NCBI GenBank assembly: GCA_964559435.1
Contig: CAZLHI010000002.1
Location: forward strand, 62,001 to 126,000
Length of the DNA stretch: 64,000 nt
Direction of reading: 5' to 3'
DNA from: Hebobacterum sp964559435
Lineage (GTDB): Bacteria; Armatimonadota; Hebobacteria; Hebobacterales; Hebobacteraceae
A program made the translations under genes and the position numbers. Of the stretch, positions 1 to 7,426 are shown in pieces. Positions within the stretch are counted from its first letter, which is position 1, and every line of letters begins with the position of its first letter. The notes beneath the pieces were generated by a model that saw only the letters and a program-made list of their open reading frames with translations, was not told the origin of the DNA and ran no database searches.

Positions 1-537
1 TTGGTAGTTCTCCGTGTCGGCGACCCAGCACGAGTCGTCCGAGCTGCTAACCGAGACCGCGAGCGGCTGCGAGAAGCCGCTGGCCCGCCATAGCTCCGCG
101 CCGTCCGCGGCCAGGTGGACGACTTGGTTGTTGTATGTGTCCGCCACCCAGCAGGAACCATCGCTTGGATTCGCGGAGACGGCGTACGGCCAGGCGAAGC
201 CGCCGCCCCGCCACAGCTCGGCGCCGTCGGAAGCAAGATGCACGATCTCGTCGTGGCCCGTGTCAGCAACCCAACATGAGCCGTCAGTGGAGTTAACCGA
301 GACGCCGAAGGCGCTCCAGAAGCCGTCGGTCTTGCTGAGCACAGCCCCGGACGCGCTGAGGTGGAGAACGCTGTTTCCCATCGAGGCCCAGCAGGAACCG
401 TCGGCAGCATTGGCGGACACATCCCAGGGCGTACCCCACGGGCTGCGCCATCCTTCGACAAGCTCCTGCGCCGCATAGGACGAACTGGACAGGGAAAAGC
501 TGAGCGCCAGGACGGCGAAGACAACTCTAAGTCTCAT
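1..537 (-). CDS. Secreted NHL/beta-propeller-type repeat protein, N-terminal part
   Basis: Read on the minus strand, a frame opens with ATG and stays open to the window edge, so the C-terminus is missing. The first 22 or so residues (MRLRVVFAVLALSFSLS, then SSSSYAAQ) are a Sec signal peptide. The mature part holds at least four repeats of about 45 residues built on 'VSxNxxDGSCWVADT', followed by 'VHLxADGAELWRxxGF'. This resembles NHL or SMP-30-like propeller blades. Such proteins act outside the cytoplasm as binding scaffolds, but the ligand cannot be told. A GGGAGG ribosome site sits about nine bases upstream of the ATG and fixes the start. The frame in the other direction over the same bases is its shadow. 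Function beyond 'secreted propeller' is unknown. Confidence 0.8.
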   Translation of the reverse strand, partial: MRLRVVFAVLALSFSLSSSSYAAQELVEGWRSPWGTPWDVSANAADGSCWASMGNSVLHLSASGAVLSKTDGFWSAFGVSVNSTDGSCWVADTGHDEIVHLASDGAELWRGGGFAWPYAVSANPSDGSCWVADTYNNQVVHLAADGAELWRASGFSQPLAVSVSSSDDSCWVADTENYQ

Positions 538-870
538 CGGACCGAACCTCCCTTCGTGTCAGTCCGCAGCACCACCTAACTGCATCACGCCGCCTTGCTT
601 TGACAGTGGACCGAGGAAGCTCCCGGCCCGACATGTCGCAAAGGAGACCTCGCTTGTAGTGCAACCACCAGACCCTTGTTTAGCCGCCCCGAGATCAGTT
701 TCCTGCTTCCCATGGGCGCGAAGACTGCCATCATTGCGTCCGGCCTCCACAACGAATCATACCACAGATGGCTTCAGGGGTGAGCAGTATGGCCGCCCGC
801 TCGCCTGGTGAAGGATGGGGTGGTCAGTCGGCGAAAGTAAGGAGGGAATCGTGTAGCAGAGGGTGACCCC
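538..870. other. Divergent intergenic region with a long leader for the propeller gene
   Basis: This 333-base gap separates the minus-strand propeller gene from the plus-strand peptidase gene. On the minus strand it would supply a leader of about 210 bases after the possible promoter at 756-764. Several short inverted repeats are visible, but no known riboswitch core could be matched. I see no convincing coding frame in it. Confidence 0.5.
756..764 (-). promoter_or_regulatory. Possible extended -10 promoter of the propeller gene
   Basis: On the minus strand the bases read TGGTATGAT, an extended -10 element (TGn plus TATGAT). There is no good -35 element 17 bases away. If used, it gives the downstream gene an unusually long untranslated leader. 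Confidence 0.3.
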
Positions 871-2022
871 ATGGAGCGTGAGCAGTTGGCCAAGCTGGCG
901 GCTGAGCTGGTCTCGATCCCCAGTGTGAATCCCCTTGACGGACCTGTCGGAGACGGTCGCGGAGAGGCCGAAGTGGCGGCCTTTGTCGAGTCCAGGTTGA
1001 GAGAGGCGGGGGTTGAGACGGAGCTGCGAGAAGCGCTGCCCGGCCGTCCCAACGTTCTGGCGCGCATCGCCGGGCAGAGCGAAGAGGCGGTGTGGTTCGA
1101 TGCGCACCTGGACACTGTCTCCGGCGAGGGGATGGCGTTTGAGCCCTTCGAGGCGAGAATGGAGGACGGCAAGCTCTACGGCCGGGGTGCCGCAGACGAC
1201 AAGGCGAGCGTCGCTGCCATGATGGCCGCACTGATAGCCGTGGCCGGGGGCGGTGACAAACCTCCGCAGAGCGTGATCTTCACAGCGACTGCCGACGAAG
1301 AATATCAGATGCGCGGGCTCATGAGCCTGCTTGAGGCGGGCATCACGGCGCGGGCGGCCGTCGTAGGCGAGCCCAGTGGGCTGCAGGTCATTATCGCCCA
1401 CAAAGGGGTTGCCCGCTTCGCGGTCACGACGAGAGGAAAGGCCGTCCACAGCTCGCGCCCCGACGAAGGAGTGAACGCGATCTACCGGATGGGCAAAGTG
1501 CTCACGGCGATCGACGCGTACGCGAAAGGCGGAGTGGGTCGGGAGACTCATCCGATGCTGGGCAAGGCGACGCTGAGCGTCGGCGTGATTCGCGGAGGAG
1601 AGCATGTCAATGTCGTGCCGGACCGCTGCGAGGTAGAGGTCGATCGGAGGCTCCTGCCCGGCGAGGACCCCCGGAGGGCCGTTGGGGATGTGCGGGACTA
1701 TCTGAACAACGCGCTCGAGGAAGACCTAGGCCTGAAGGTCAGCGGTCCGGACCTGACCATTCCCGGCATGAGCATCCCCTCGGATAACGCGCTCGTGCAG
1801 GCGGTGGCGGCGGCGGTCCGAGAGGTCACGGGGAAGGCCCCTCTGAACGGGATGCAGGGAACGACGCACGCAGGACAGCTGGCGGAGGCGGGCGTCCCAG
1901 GGGTGGTCCTCGGGCCCGGCCGGATGGGCCAGGCTCATACGGCCACGGAAGAGCTGGACCTCGACCAGCTCGAACAAGCGGCCGCGGTCTATGAGAGGCT
2001 CATGCGGACGGGCTGCGAATAG
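871..2022 (+). CDS. M20-family zinc peptidase/deacylase (ArgE/DapE/YgeY type)
   Basis: A 383-residue cytoplasmic co-catalytic zinc hydrolase that cleaves an acyl or peptide bond. The family includes acetylornithine deacetylase, succinyl-diaminopimelate desuccinylase and YgeY-like hydrolases. The metal and catalytic residues are all visible: H79 and D81 in DAHLDTV, bridging D110 in GRGAADDK, general base E143 and ligand E144 in ATADEEY, E167 in VGEPS, and H356 near the C-terminus. The dimerisation (lid) domain lies at about 175-290. The length is typical. The ATG is preceded by GAGGGTG. It stands alone between the divergent propeller gene and the cobalamin operon, so the substrate cannot be set from context. 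ArgE, DapE and YgeY are equally possible. Confidence 0.88.
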   Translation: MEREQLAKLAAELVSIPSVNPLDGPVGDGRGEAEVAAFVESRLREAGVETELREALPGRPNVLARIAGQSEEAVWFDAHLDTVSGEGMAFEPFEARMEDGKLYGRGAADDKASVAAMMAALIAVAGGGDKPPQSVIFTATADEEYQMRGLMSLLEAGITARAAVVGEPSGLQVIIAHKGVARFAVTTRGKAVHSSRPDEGVNAIYRMGKVLTAIDAYAKGGVGRETHPMLGKATLSVGVIRGGEHVNVVPDRCEVEVDRRLLPGEDPRRAVGDVRDYLNNALEEDLGLKVSGPDLTIPGMSIPSDNALVQAVAAAVREVTGKAPLNGMQGTTHAGQLAEAGVPGVVLGPGRMGQAHTATEELDLDQLEQAAAVYERLMRTGCE

Positions 2023-2044
2023 GCCGGGCAACCGATTGCTGGAG

Positions 2045-2073
2045 TTGACACGTCAGTTCAGAACTGGTATACA
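2045..2073 (+). promoter_or_regulatory. Sigma-70 promoter of the cobalamin operon
   Basis: TTGACA, a 17-base spacer and TATACA lie about 45 bases ahead of the riboswitch aptamer, a near-ideal arrangement. The 12-mer GAGTTGACACGT that contains the -35 is repeated 49 bases downstream (2091-2102). That second copy has no matching -10. Confidence 0.75.
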
Positions 2074-2116
2074 GAAGGTCGTTTGGTGTCGAGTTGACAC
2101 GTGAATAACATGCGCT

Positions 2117-2268
2117 GAGCAGATGCGTTTGGGAAGACGGTGGGAATCCGTCGCTGCCCCGCAACTGTAACCGCGGACGAACGCCGCAAGAGGCCACTGT
2201 TCCGGCGGTGCCGGGATGGGAAGGCGCGGCCAGTAGGATGATGCGGAAGCCAGGAGACCGGTCTGCTT
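2117..2268 (+). promoter_or_regulatory. Cobalamin (B12) riboswitch
   Basis: The conserved blocks appear in order: GGGAA-GAC-GGTGGGAATCC, CTGCCCCGCAACTGTAA, GCCACTG, GGGAAGG, AGTAGGATGATGCGGAAGCC and the B12 box GCCAGGAGACC. A closing P1 helix can be drawn between AGCAGA (2118-2123) and TCTGCT (2262-2267). It binds adenosylcobalamin or a related corrinoid in the nascent transcript. Followed by a terminator and then pseudopilin-cobU-cobT-cobS-btuF, it should turn that operon off when B12 is plentiful. Confidence 0.96.
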
Positions 2269-2329
2269 GGGGAAGTTGGACGCCACTTCGCGGGAAGGGG
2301 CTTGGCTGACGGGTTGATGGACATAGTCA

Positions 2330-2362
2330 CCCCGGCCACCTTTTCGGCGGCCGGGGTCTTCT
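2330..2362 (+). terminator. Riboswitch expression-platform terminator
   Basis: A hairpin with arms CCCCGGCC and GGCCGGGG is followed by the T-rich tract TCTTCTTT. It lies about 60 bases after the aptamer and 60 bases before the first gene. This fits transcriptional attenuation by the B12 riboswitch. Confidence 0.8.
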
Positions 2363-2421
2363 TTGCGCCCCGGGAGCCGGCCTCCACCTCGCGAAACCAC
2401 ACTACACACTCGGAGGCGGCG

Positions 2422-3207
2422 ATGGGACGCACGCGAGGATTCACACTGATTGAGCTGCTGGTCGTGATTGCGATCATCGGGATCCTGGCAGCGATGATCT
2501 TCCCGGTGTTCGCGCGGGCGAGGGAGAGCGCCCGTCAGGCGGTCTGCATGTCGAACATCAAGCAGCTTTCCCTGGCGATGCTCATGTACGCCGAGGACCA
2601 CAGCGGGGGATATGTGCCCGCGGCGAGCCCCGACAACCTCATGCGCTGGCACGGCAGACGTCCGAGCTTAGACGAGCCGTTCCATCCAGAGGAAGGGCCG
2701 CTGTGGGCCTACTACCACCACGATCGGCTCAAGGCATGCCCGAGCTTCTCGCCCACCAGCCGGGAGTACGGCTTCGAGCAAGGCACGGGCGGGTACGGCT
2801 ACAACTCCCAGTATGTCGGCGGCTCTCCCGTCGGGTGGCCACAAATGTGCGTGCCAGCGAAAGAGTTCCTGATCCTGAAGCCGGCGGAGACGGTGATGCT
2901 CACAGACACGGCCTTCATGGACTGCGAGGGCAATCTGTTCGAGTACTCGTTCTGCGAAGCCCCCTACTACCAGTTCTGGAACTCGCCCGCGGATCCCTCA
3001 ACGCACTTCCGGCACAACGGCTTGTCGAACGTGGCATTCTGCGACGGCCACGCCCGCGCCATGCCGATGGTCTACACCCACGCCAGTGGCTGGTGTCCGT
3101 CGCCGTTGATCGGCGGAGATGAAGTTGTCGCTTACACTGAGGACCTCCTCCGGGAGGCCCGGCTCGGTTTTCTCAGCGAGGACAATTCGCTATATGATCG
3201 CCGGTGA
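2422..3207 (+). CDS. Type IV pilin-like (pseudopilin, DUF1559-like) protein
   Basis: A 261-residue secreted pseudopilin. The N-terminus has the prepilin peptidase site and hydrophobic helix (RG-FTLIELLVVIAIIGILAA), followed by FPVFARAREsAR, the form common in Armatimonadota and Planctomycetota. Near the C-terminus HNGLSNVAFCDG gives the H-X9-DG motif of the DUF1559 family. The chosen ATG has GGAGG five bases upstream. The same frame is open upstream to 2302, but that would overlap the terminator and place 40 residues before the prepilin signal. The gene lies between the cobalamin riboswitch and cobU, and its stop overlaps the cobU start by 14 bases, so it is probably co-transcribed and translationally coupled. 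Its role in cobalamin uptake or elsewhere is unknown. Confidence 0.88.
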   Translation: MGRTRGFTLIELLVVIAIIGILAAMIFPVFARARESARQAVCMSNIKQLSLAMLMYAEDHSGGYVPAASPDNLMRWHGRRPSLDEPFHPEEGPLWAYYHHDRLKACPSFSPTSREYGFEQGTGGYGYNSQYVGGSPVGWPQMCVPAKEFLILKPAETVMLTDTAFMDCEGNLFEYSFCEAPYYQFWNSPADPSTHFRHNGLSNVAFCDGHARAMPMVYTHASGWCPSPLIGGDEVVAYTEDLLREARLGFLSEDNSLYDRR

Positions 3208-3817
3208 CGACGAGAGAAAGGAATCGGGGCCCCGCGAGGGGCGCCCGAGGCGACTGTGCTTCGTGCTCGGCGGGGCGCGCAGCGGAAAGAGTGCTTTCGC
3301 TCTTCGTCTCGCGGCGCGCGCCGGCGGCCGCGTCGCCGTCGTCGCGACCGCTCAAGCCTGCGACGAAGAGATGCGGGCCCGTATCGAACGCCACCGGCGC
3401 GAGCGTCCGAGCGACTGGCTGACGATTGAGGCGCCAACCGGCGTCGCCGAGGCAGTGCGGCACGCGGCCGAGCAGGCGGATGTCGTGCTCGTGGACTGCG
3501 TCGGCTTCCTCGTGGCCAACTTGATGGGGCACGGCGAAGAGCCCTCCGCGCAGGTCGAGGGGCGGGTCGACAAAGAGGTCCAGGACATCGTGGCGGCGGC
3601 AGGCGACACGGCCTGCATTCTGGTGTCCAACGAGGTCGGAACCGGCCTCGTGCCGCCCTATCCGTCCGGACGTCTATTCAGAGATCTGCTCGGGCGAGCC
3701 AACCAGGCTCTCGCTGGGGCCGCAGACCAGGTCTATTGGATGGTGGCCGGCCTGCCCGTGGAGGTCAAAGCGTCTGGTCTGGCGGAGCACTGGGAGAGAG
3801 ATGCCGAGCAGGCTTGA
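3194..3817 (+). CDS. cobU: Adenosylcobinamide kinase / adenosylcobinamide-phosphate guanylyltransferase
   Basis: This enzyme phosphorylates adenosylcobinamide and then transfers GMP to give adenosylcobinamide-GDP in the nucleotide-loop assembly branch of B12 synthesis and salvage. The 207-residue protein carries the P-loop GGARSGKS (26-33), a candidate guanylylation histidine H67 in RIERHRRERP, VLVDCVGFL, and the family's SNEVGTGLVPPYP followed by GRANQ. The ATG used here overlaps the end of the pseudopilin gene by 14 bases. The frame also runs further upstream, but the added residues do not look like CobU. The stop overlaps cobT by 17 bases. Confidence 0.95.
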   Translation: MIAGDDERKESGPREGRPRRLCFVLGGARSGKSAFALRLAARAGGRVAVVATAQACDEEMRARIERHRRERPSDWLTIEAPTGVAEAVRHAAEQADVVLVDCVGFLVANLMGHGEEPSAQVEGRVDKEVQDIVAAAGDTACILVSNEVGTGLVPPYPSGRLFRDLLGRANQALAGAADQVYWMVAGLPVEVKASGLAEHWERDAEQA

Positions 3818-4865
3818 GGAGACGATTGCGCGGGTAGGGTCCCTGGACGAGGCCGCAATGGGGGCCGCGCGGGACCGGCAGGCGCGGTTGACGAAACCGC
3901 CGGGGAGCCTGGGGCGTCTCGAGGAGATCGCAATCCAGGTTGCCGGCGTGCAGCGGCGCGCGCGGCCGGAGGTCACGCGCAAGGCGGTCTTGGTGATGGC
4001 TGGGGACCACGGCGTCGTCGCCCAGGGGGTCACGGCCTACCCGCAGGCCGTCACTGCGCAGATGCTGGCCAACTTCGCCGCTGGCGGCGCGGCGATCAAC
4101 GTGCTGGCCGGCTGGGCGGGCGCGCGCGTCGTCGTGGTCGACGTCGGGGTGGCCGGCGACGTGGGCCCGTCCGAGGAAATCCTCCACAAGAAGGTCGGGT
4201 GCGGCACGGCCGACTTGTCCCTGGGCCCGGCGATGACGCGGGATGACGCGAGCCAGGCGATTGCCGCGGGAATCGAGGTGTTCGAGGCGGAGCTAGCGGA
4301 GGGACTTGATCTCGCCGGGACCGGCGATATGGGGATCGGGAACACCACGGCCTCGGCAGCTATTATCGCTGCGATTACGCGACGGCCGCCACGGGAGGTA
4401 GTGGGCCGCGGCACCGGAATCGACGACGACACGCTGGCGAGGAAGGCCGCGATCATCGAGCGCGCGCTGGCAGTGAACCAGCCCAATGCTGACGATGCGC
4501 TCGATGTGCTCGCGAGGCTCGGGGGATTCGAGATCGGCGCGCTGGTGGGGGTCAGCGTGGCCGCCGCAGCGCACCGCGTCCCCGTGGTCATCGACGGCGT
4601 TATCTCCGGCGCGGCGGCAATCCTGGCGGCCGGCCTCGCGCCGCGTGCGAGGGACTTCATGATCGCCGGGCACCTATCGACAGAGCCGGGACACCGCGCG
4701 GCACTGGCGCGCTTAGGCCTGAGGCCCGTGCTCGATCTCGACATGCGGCTCGGCGAGGGGACGGGCGCGGTGCTGGCGATGGGGATCGTCGAGGCCGCGG
4801 TCAGAACGATGAACGAGATGGCGACCTTCGAGGAGGCTGGCGTGTCCCGCGCGCTGGGGGACTGA
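3801..4865 (+). CDS. cobT: Nicotinate-nucleotide--dimethylbenzimidazole phosphoribosyltransferase
   Basis: Converts nicotinate mononucleotide and 5,6-dimethylbenzimidazole to alpha-ribazole phosphate, the lower-ligand nucleotide of cobalamin. At 354 residues the length is typical. Recognisable blocks are the N-terminal KPPGSLGRLEEIA, VMAGDHGV, GDMGIGNTT, and the catalytic glutamate E319 in RLGEGTGA, equivalent to Glu317 of the Salmonella enzyme. It overlaps cobU by 17 bases and cobS by one base, so the three cob genes form a tightly coupled block under the B12 riboswitch. Confidence 0.96.
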   Translation: MPSRLEETIARVGSLDEAAMGAARDRQARLTKPPGSLGRLEEIAIQVAGVQRRARPEVTRKAVLVMAGDHGVVAQGVTAYPQAVTAQMLANFAAGGAAINVLAGWAGARVVVVDVGVAGDVGPSEEILHKKVGCGTADLSLGPAMTRDDASQAIAAGIEVFEAELAEGLDLAGTGDMGIGNTTASAAIIAAITRRPPREVVGRGTGIDDDTLARKAAIIERALAVNQPNADDALDVLARLGGFEIGALVGVSVAAAAHRVPVVIDGVISGAAAILAAGLAPRARDFMIAGHLSTEPGHRAALARLGLRPVLDLDMRLGEGTGAVLAMGIVEAAVRTMNEMATFEEAGVSRALGD

Positions 4866-5611
4866 TGAGGGGTTTGCTGACGGCAGTGGGGTTTCTGACG
4901 ATTGTTCCGGTCGGGAGGGGATACCGCCCGCGCGAGGGAGACTTCGGCCGCGCCGCGATTTGGTTTCCGGTGGTCGGCCTGCTTGTCGGGCTGGCGCTGG
5001 CGGGAGTCGACTGGTGGGGGCGAGTGCTCTGGGACCCCTACGTTGCCGCGGCGCTGGTGCTCGGCGTGGGCGTGGTCGTGACAGGAGGTCTGCATATCGA
5101 TGGGCTGATGGACACCGCGGACGCGCTCTTCAGCAGGCAATCACGTGAGCGAATGCTGGAGATTATGCGCGACCCGCGATCCGGAGCGCTGGGAGTCGCG
5201 GCCGGAGTGTGCGTGCTCGCCGCGAAGTTCGCCGCCTATGGTCATCTGAGCGGGCCGGACCACTGGCGGGTGATCGCGACCGCGCCGATCGCCGGACGTC
5301 TGGCTATGGTCGTCGCGCTGGGGGTCTTCCCCTATGCGCGGGAACAGGGGACCGGAACACAGATGACGAAGGAGACGGGCGGGCGCCACGTGGTGGGTGC
5401 AATAGTGCTCGGGGTCGGCGGCGCAGCTGCGTTGTTAAGGACGTCGGGTTTCTGGCTCGTCGGGCTGGCGATCGCGCTTGCGGCGGTATTGGGTGGATAT
5501 GCGAGCCGGCGGCTGGGCGGCCTGACCGGGGACGTGTATGGGGCGCTCAACGAACTGGTCGAGCTGGCGGCGTTGCTCGCGGGCGGGTTCCTGCTGACTC
5601 AGAACCAGTGA
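4865..5611 (+). CDS. cobS: Adenosylcobinamide-GDP ribazoletransferase (cobalamin synthase)
   Basis: Integral membrane enzyme that joins adenosylcobinamide-GDP with alpha-ribazole (phosphate) to complete the nucleotide loop. The 248 residues form several hydrophobic helices. The conserved acidic block GGLHIDGLMDTADALF holds the metal-binding aspartates, and the C-terminus carries LGGLTGDVYGALNE. The ATG overlaps the cobT stop by one base. A BtuF-like lipoprotein gene follows after only seven bases. No cobD, cbiB or adenosyltransferase gene is present here, so this block alone supports salvage and the last assembly steps. Confidence 0.95.
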   Translation: MRGLLTAVGFLTIVPVGRGYRPREGDFGRAAIWFPVVGLLVGLALAGVDWWGRVLWDPYVAAALVLGVGVVVTGGLHIDGLMDTADALFSRQSRERMLEIMRDPRSGALGVAAGVCVLAAKFAAYGHLSGPDHWRVIATAPIAGRLAMVVALGVFPYAREQGTGTQMTKETGGRHVVGAIVLGVGGAAALLRTSGFWLVGLAIALAAVLGGYASRRLGGLTGDVYGALNELVELAALLAGGFLLTQNQ

Positions 5612-5618
5612 GGCACAT

Positions 5619-6593
5619 GTGCTGAAGCGACGATCAACGAGATTGCTTCTCATTCTGGCGTTGGCATCGGTGCACCTATGCCTTTCGGCGACGCTGTGCG
5701 GCTGCGGTCGGCCGCCGGCGGAGAAGACCCACGTGGGCCCGCCGGATGAGGCCGCCGCGGTAACGCTGACCGACGCGCAGGGAGTCGCGGTTACGGTGGA
5801 GGGGCGGCCGAAGCGAATAGTCTCGGCAGCACCCACGGTGACCGAGATCCTCTTTGCGCTCGGGGCAGGCGAGCGTGTGGTCGCGGCGACGGACCAGTGC
5901 AACTACCCGCCGGAAGCGTCGGCGCTTACGCGCATCGGCGGCTTCTGGACGCCGAGCACAGAAAGCGTCCTCGCCGCTCGGCCGGACCTGGTGATTGGCT
6001 CTCGGGGCAATCCGCCTGACTTCATCAGCGCTCTGCGGTCTGCCGATATACCAGTCTTCACGATCGACCCGCAGACCCTCGACGACATCTTCGCGACCAT
6101 CCGGCACATAGCTCTCCTGATCGGCGAGGCCGAGGCCGGCGAGGAACTCGTGACCCACATGGAGCGCCGGCTCGAGGCGGTGGCGGCACGGATCGAGGAT
6201 GTTCCACCACAGGCGCGGCCGACCGCCTTCATGGTGTTGCAGGTGGTCCCGCTCTGGACGGCCGGCTGGGGGACTTTTCAAGACGATGCAATCCGGGCGG
6301 CCGGCGGACGGAACATCGCAGGCGATATCGAGGGTTTCCGGGCCTACGGGACGGAGTCGCTGCTGGCCAAGGATCCCGACTTCTTGCTGCTGTCGACCAT
6401 GGACGACGACCCCGAACGCATGAAGAGGGAGATCCTGGCGACTTCCGGCCTGCGCCACCTCTCGGCAGTCCGGAACGACCACATGATTGTCCTCGACGCG
6501 GACCCCATCATGCGGCCCGGCCCGCGCATAGTAGAGGCTGTTGAAGCTATGGCAGCAGCGTTCTATCCCGAGCGGTTTGGGACGCCCAGCTAG
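5619..6593 (+). CDS. btuF: BtuF-like ABC substrate-binding lipoprotein
   Basis: A 324-residue cluster-A-III substrate-binding protein of the helical-backbone type that captures cobalamin, or possibly a siderophore, outside the inner membrane. It has a lipoprotein signal ending in TLCGC (lipid-attachment cysteine near residue 29) and the PKRIVSAAPTVTEILFALG block typical of BtuF/FhuD. The start is GTG. Its position as last gene of the B12-riboswitch operon supports cobalamin or cobinamide as ligand. Neither btuC nor btuD is in the window, so it must work with a permease and ATPase encoded elsewhere. Its stop overlaps that of the convergent pabC by four bases. Confidence 0.85.
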   Translation: MLKRRSTRLLLILALASVHLCLSATLCGCGRPPAEKTHVGPPDEAAAVTLTDAQGVAVTVEGRPKRIVSAAPTVTEILFALGAGERVVAATDQCNYPPEASALTRIGGFWTPSTESVLAARPDLVIGSRGNPPDFISALRSADIPVFTIDPQTLDDIFATIRHIALLIGEAEAGEELVTHMERRLEAVAARIEDVPPQARPTAFMVLQVVPLWTAGWGTFQDDAIRAAGGRNIAGDIEGFRAYGTESLLAKDPDFLLLSTMDDDPERMKREILATSGLRHLSAVRNDHMIVLDADPIMRPGPRIVEAVEAMAAAFYPERFGTPS

Positions 6594-7426
6594 CCGGCTT
6601 CCTCGGCCACGGCCTCGCGGTAGGCATCGGTGAGTGTGACTGTGGCCCTGCCGGGAACTGCGCCCATGTCATGACCATCGATGGACGCCACCGGCAGTAT
6701 CTCGGCGATGGAGCTGGTGAGGAAGGCTTCATCCGCGTCGTAGAGCTCGGTCAGCGCGAGATCGCGTTCGCGGCAGCGGATACCGTCTTTCTCGGCGATC
6801 TCGATGACGGTGGCGCGGGTGATGCCCGGCAGAAAGCCCCGGGACAGAGGAGGGGTGGCGAGCACGCCGCCAAAGACGGCGAAGATGTTCCGCATTGCCC
6901 CTTCGACCACACAGCTATCAGGATCTACCAGAATGGCTTCGTGGGCGCCCTGGCGGGCGGCGGCCCGCTGGGCGAGGAGTTTGTCCAGATAATTGAGCGA
7001 CTTGATCCGACGCAGCGGACTTTCGCCAACCTGCGCCGCGGGGACGGATACGCACTGGCACCCGGACTCGTAGAGTTGCCGGGGCGGCAGGGAGAGCGGG
7101 CGCACGAGCACGACGACCGTCGGCTGCTGGGAGCCGGCCGCTCCCGGTGTGAGGGTCAGACGGACACTGGCGTCGTCCAGGTCGCCGGCGTCGAGGGCCT
7201 CCTCCACGGCTCCTGTGAGGTCTTGGGCGGTTGGCGGGTCGAAGCTGAGTTCGGCAGCGGACACGATCAGACGCTCGAGGTGTTGGGACAGTCGGAAGAC
7301 CTTGCCGCCATAGGCCCGGATCGTCTCGAACAGGCCCTCGCCGTACATGAACCCGCCATCGAGGGGGCTGATGGCTGGCTCTTCGGGCGGCAGCAGCCTT
7401 CCGTTGACCCAGGCTATTCCGGCCAT
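6590..7426 (-). CDS. pabC: Aminodeoxychorismate lyase-like class IV aminotransferase
   Basis: A 278-residue PLP enzyme of fold type IV. The N-terminus has WVNGRLLPPEEPAISPLDGG followed by YGEGLFETIR. The PLP lysine lies in RIKSLNYLDKLLA, and the cofactor-phosphate region is VEGAMRNIF. PabC splits 4-amino-4-deoxychorismate to p-aminobenzoate and pyruvate for folate. Branched-chain or D-amino acid aminotransferases share these motifs, so the assignment rests on the upstream pabB gene, which overlaps it by 13 bases. The frame is open about 190 bases further upstream inside pabB, but homologous sequence begins only at this ATG. Confidence 0.85.
   Translation of the reverse strand: MAGIAWVNGRLLPPEEPAISPLDGGFMYGEGLFETIRAYGGKVFRLSQHLERLIVSAAELSFDPPTAQDLTGAVEEALDAGDLDDASVRLTLTPGAAGSQQPTVVVLVRPLSLPPRQLYESGCQCVSVPAAQVGESPLRRIKSLNYLDKLLAQRAAARQGAHEAILVDPDSCVVEGAMRNIFAVFGGVLATPPLSRGFLPGITRATVIEIAEKDGIRCRERDLALTELYDADEAFLTSSIAEILPVASIDGHDMGAVPGRATVTLTDAYREAVAEEAG

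Noticed and set aside
538..760. c-di-GMP-I or T-box-like RNA in the propeller gene leader
   Set aside because: Only scattered short matches; the required GGGCAAACC block of the c-di-GMP-I core and the AGGGTGG T-box sequence are missing.
757..1605. Long minus-strand frame opposite the M20 peptidase
   Set aside because: Composition is that of an antisense shadow (Arg/His/Gly rich), and the plus strand carries a complete enzyme with all metal ligands.
4037..5140. 367-residue minus-strand frame opposite cobT-cobS
   Set aside because: Ser/Ala/Pro/Thr-rich shadow of a clearly coding region in GC-rich DNA.
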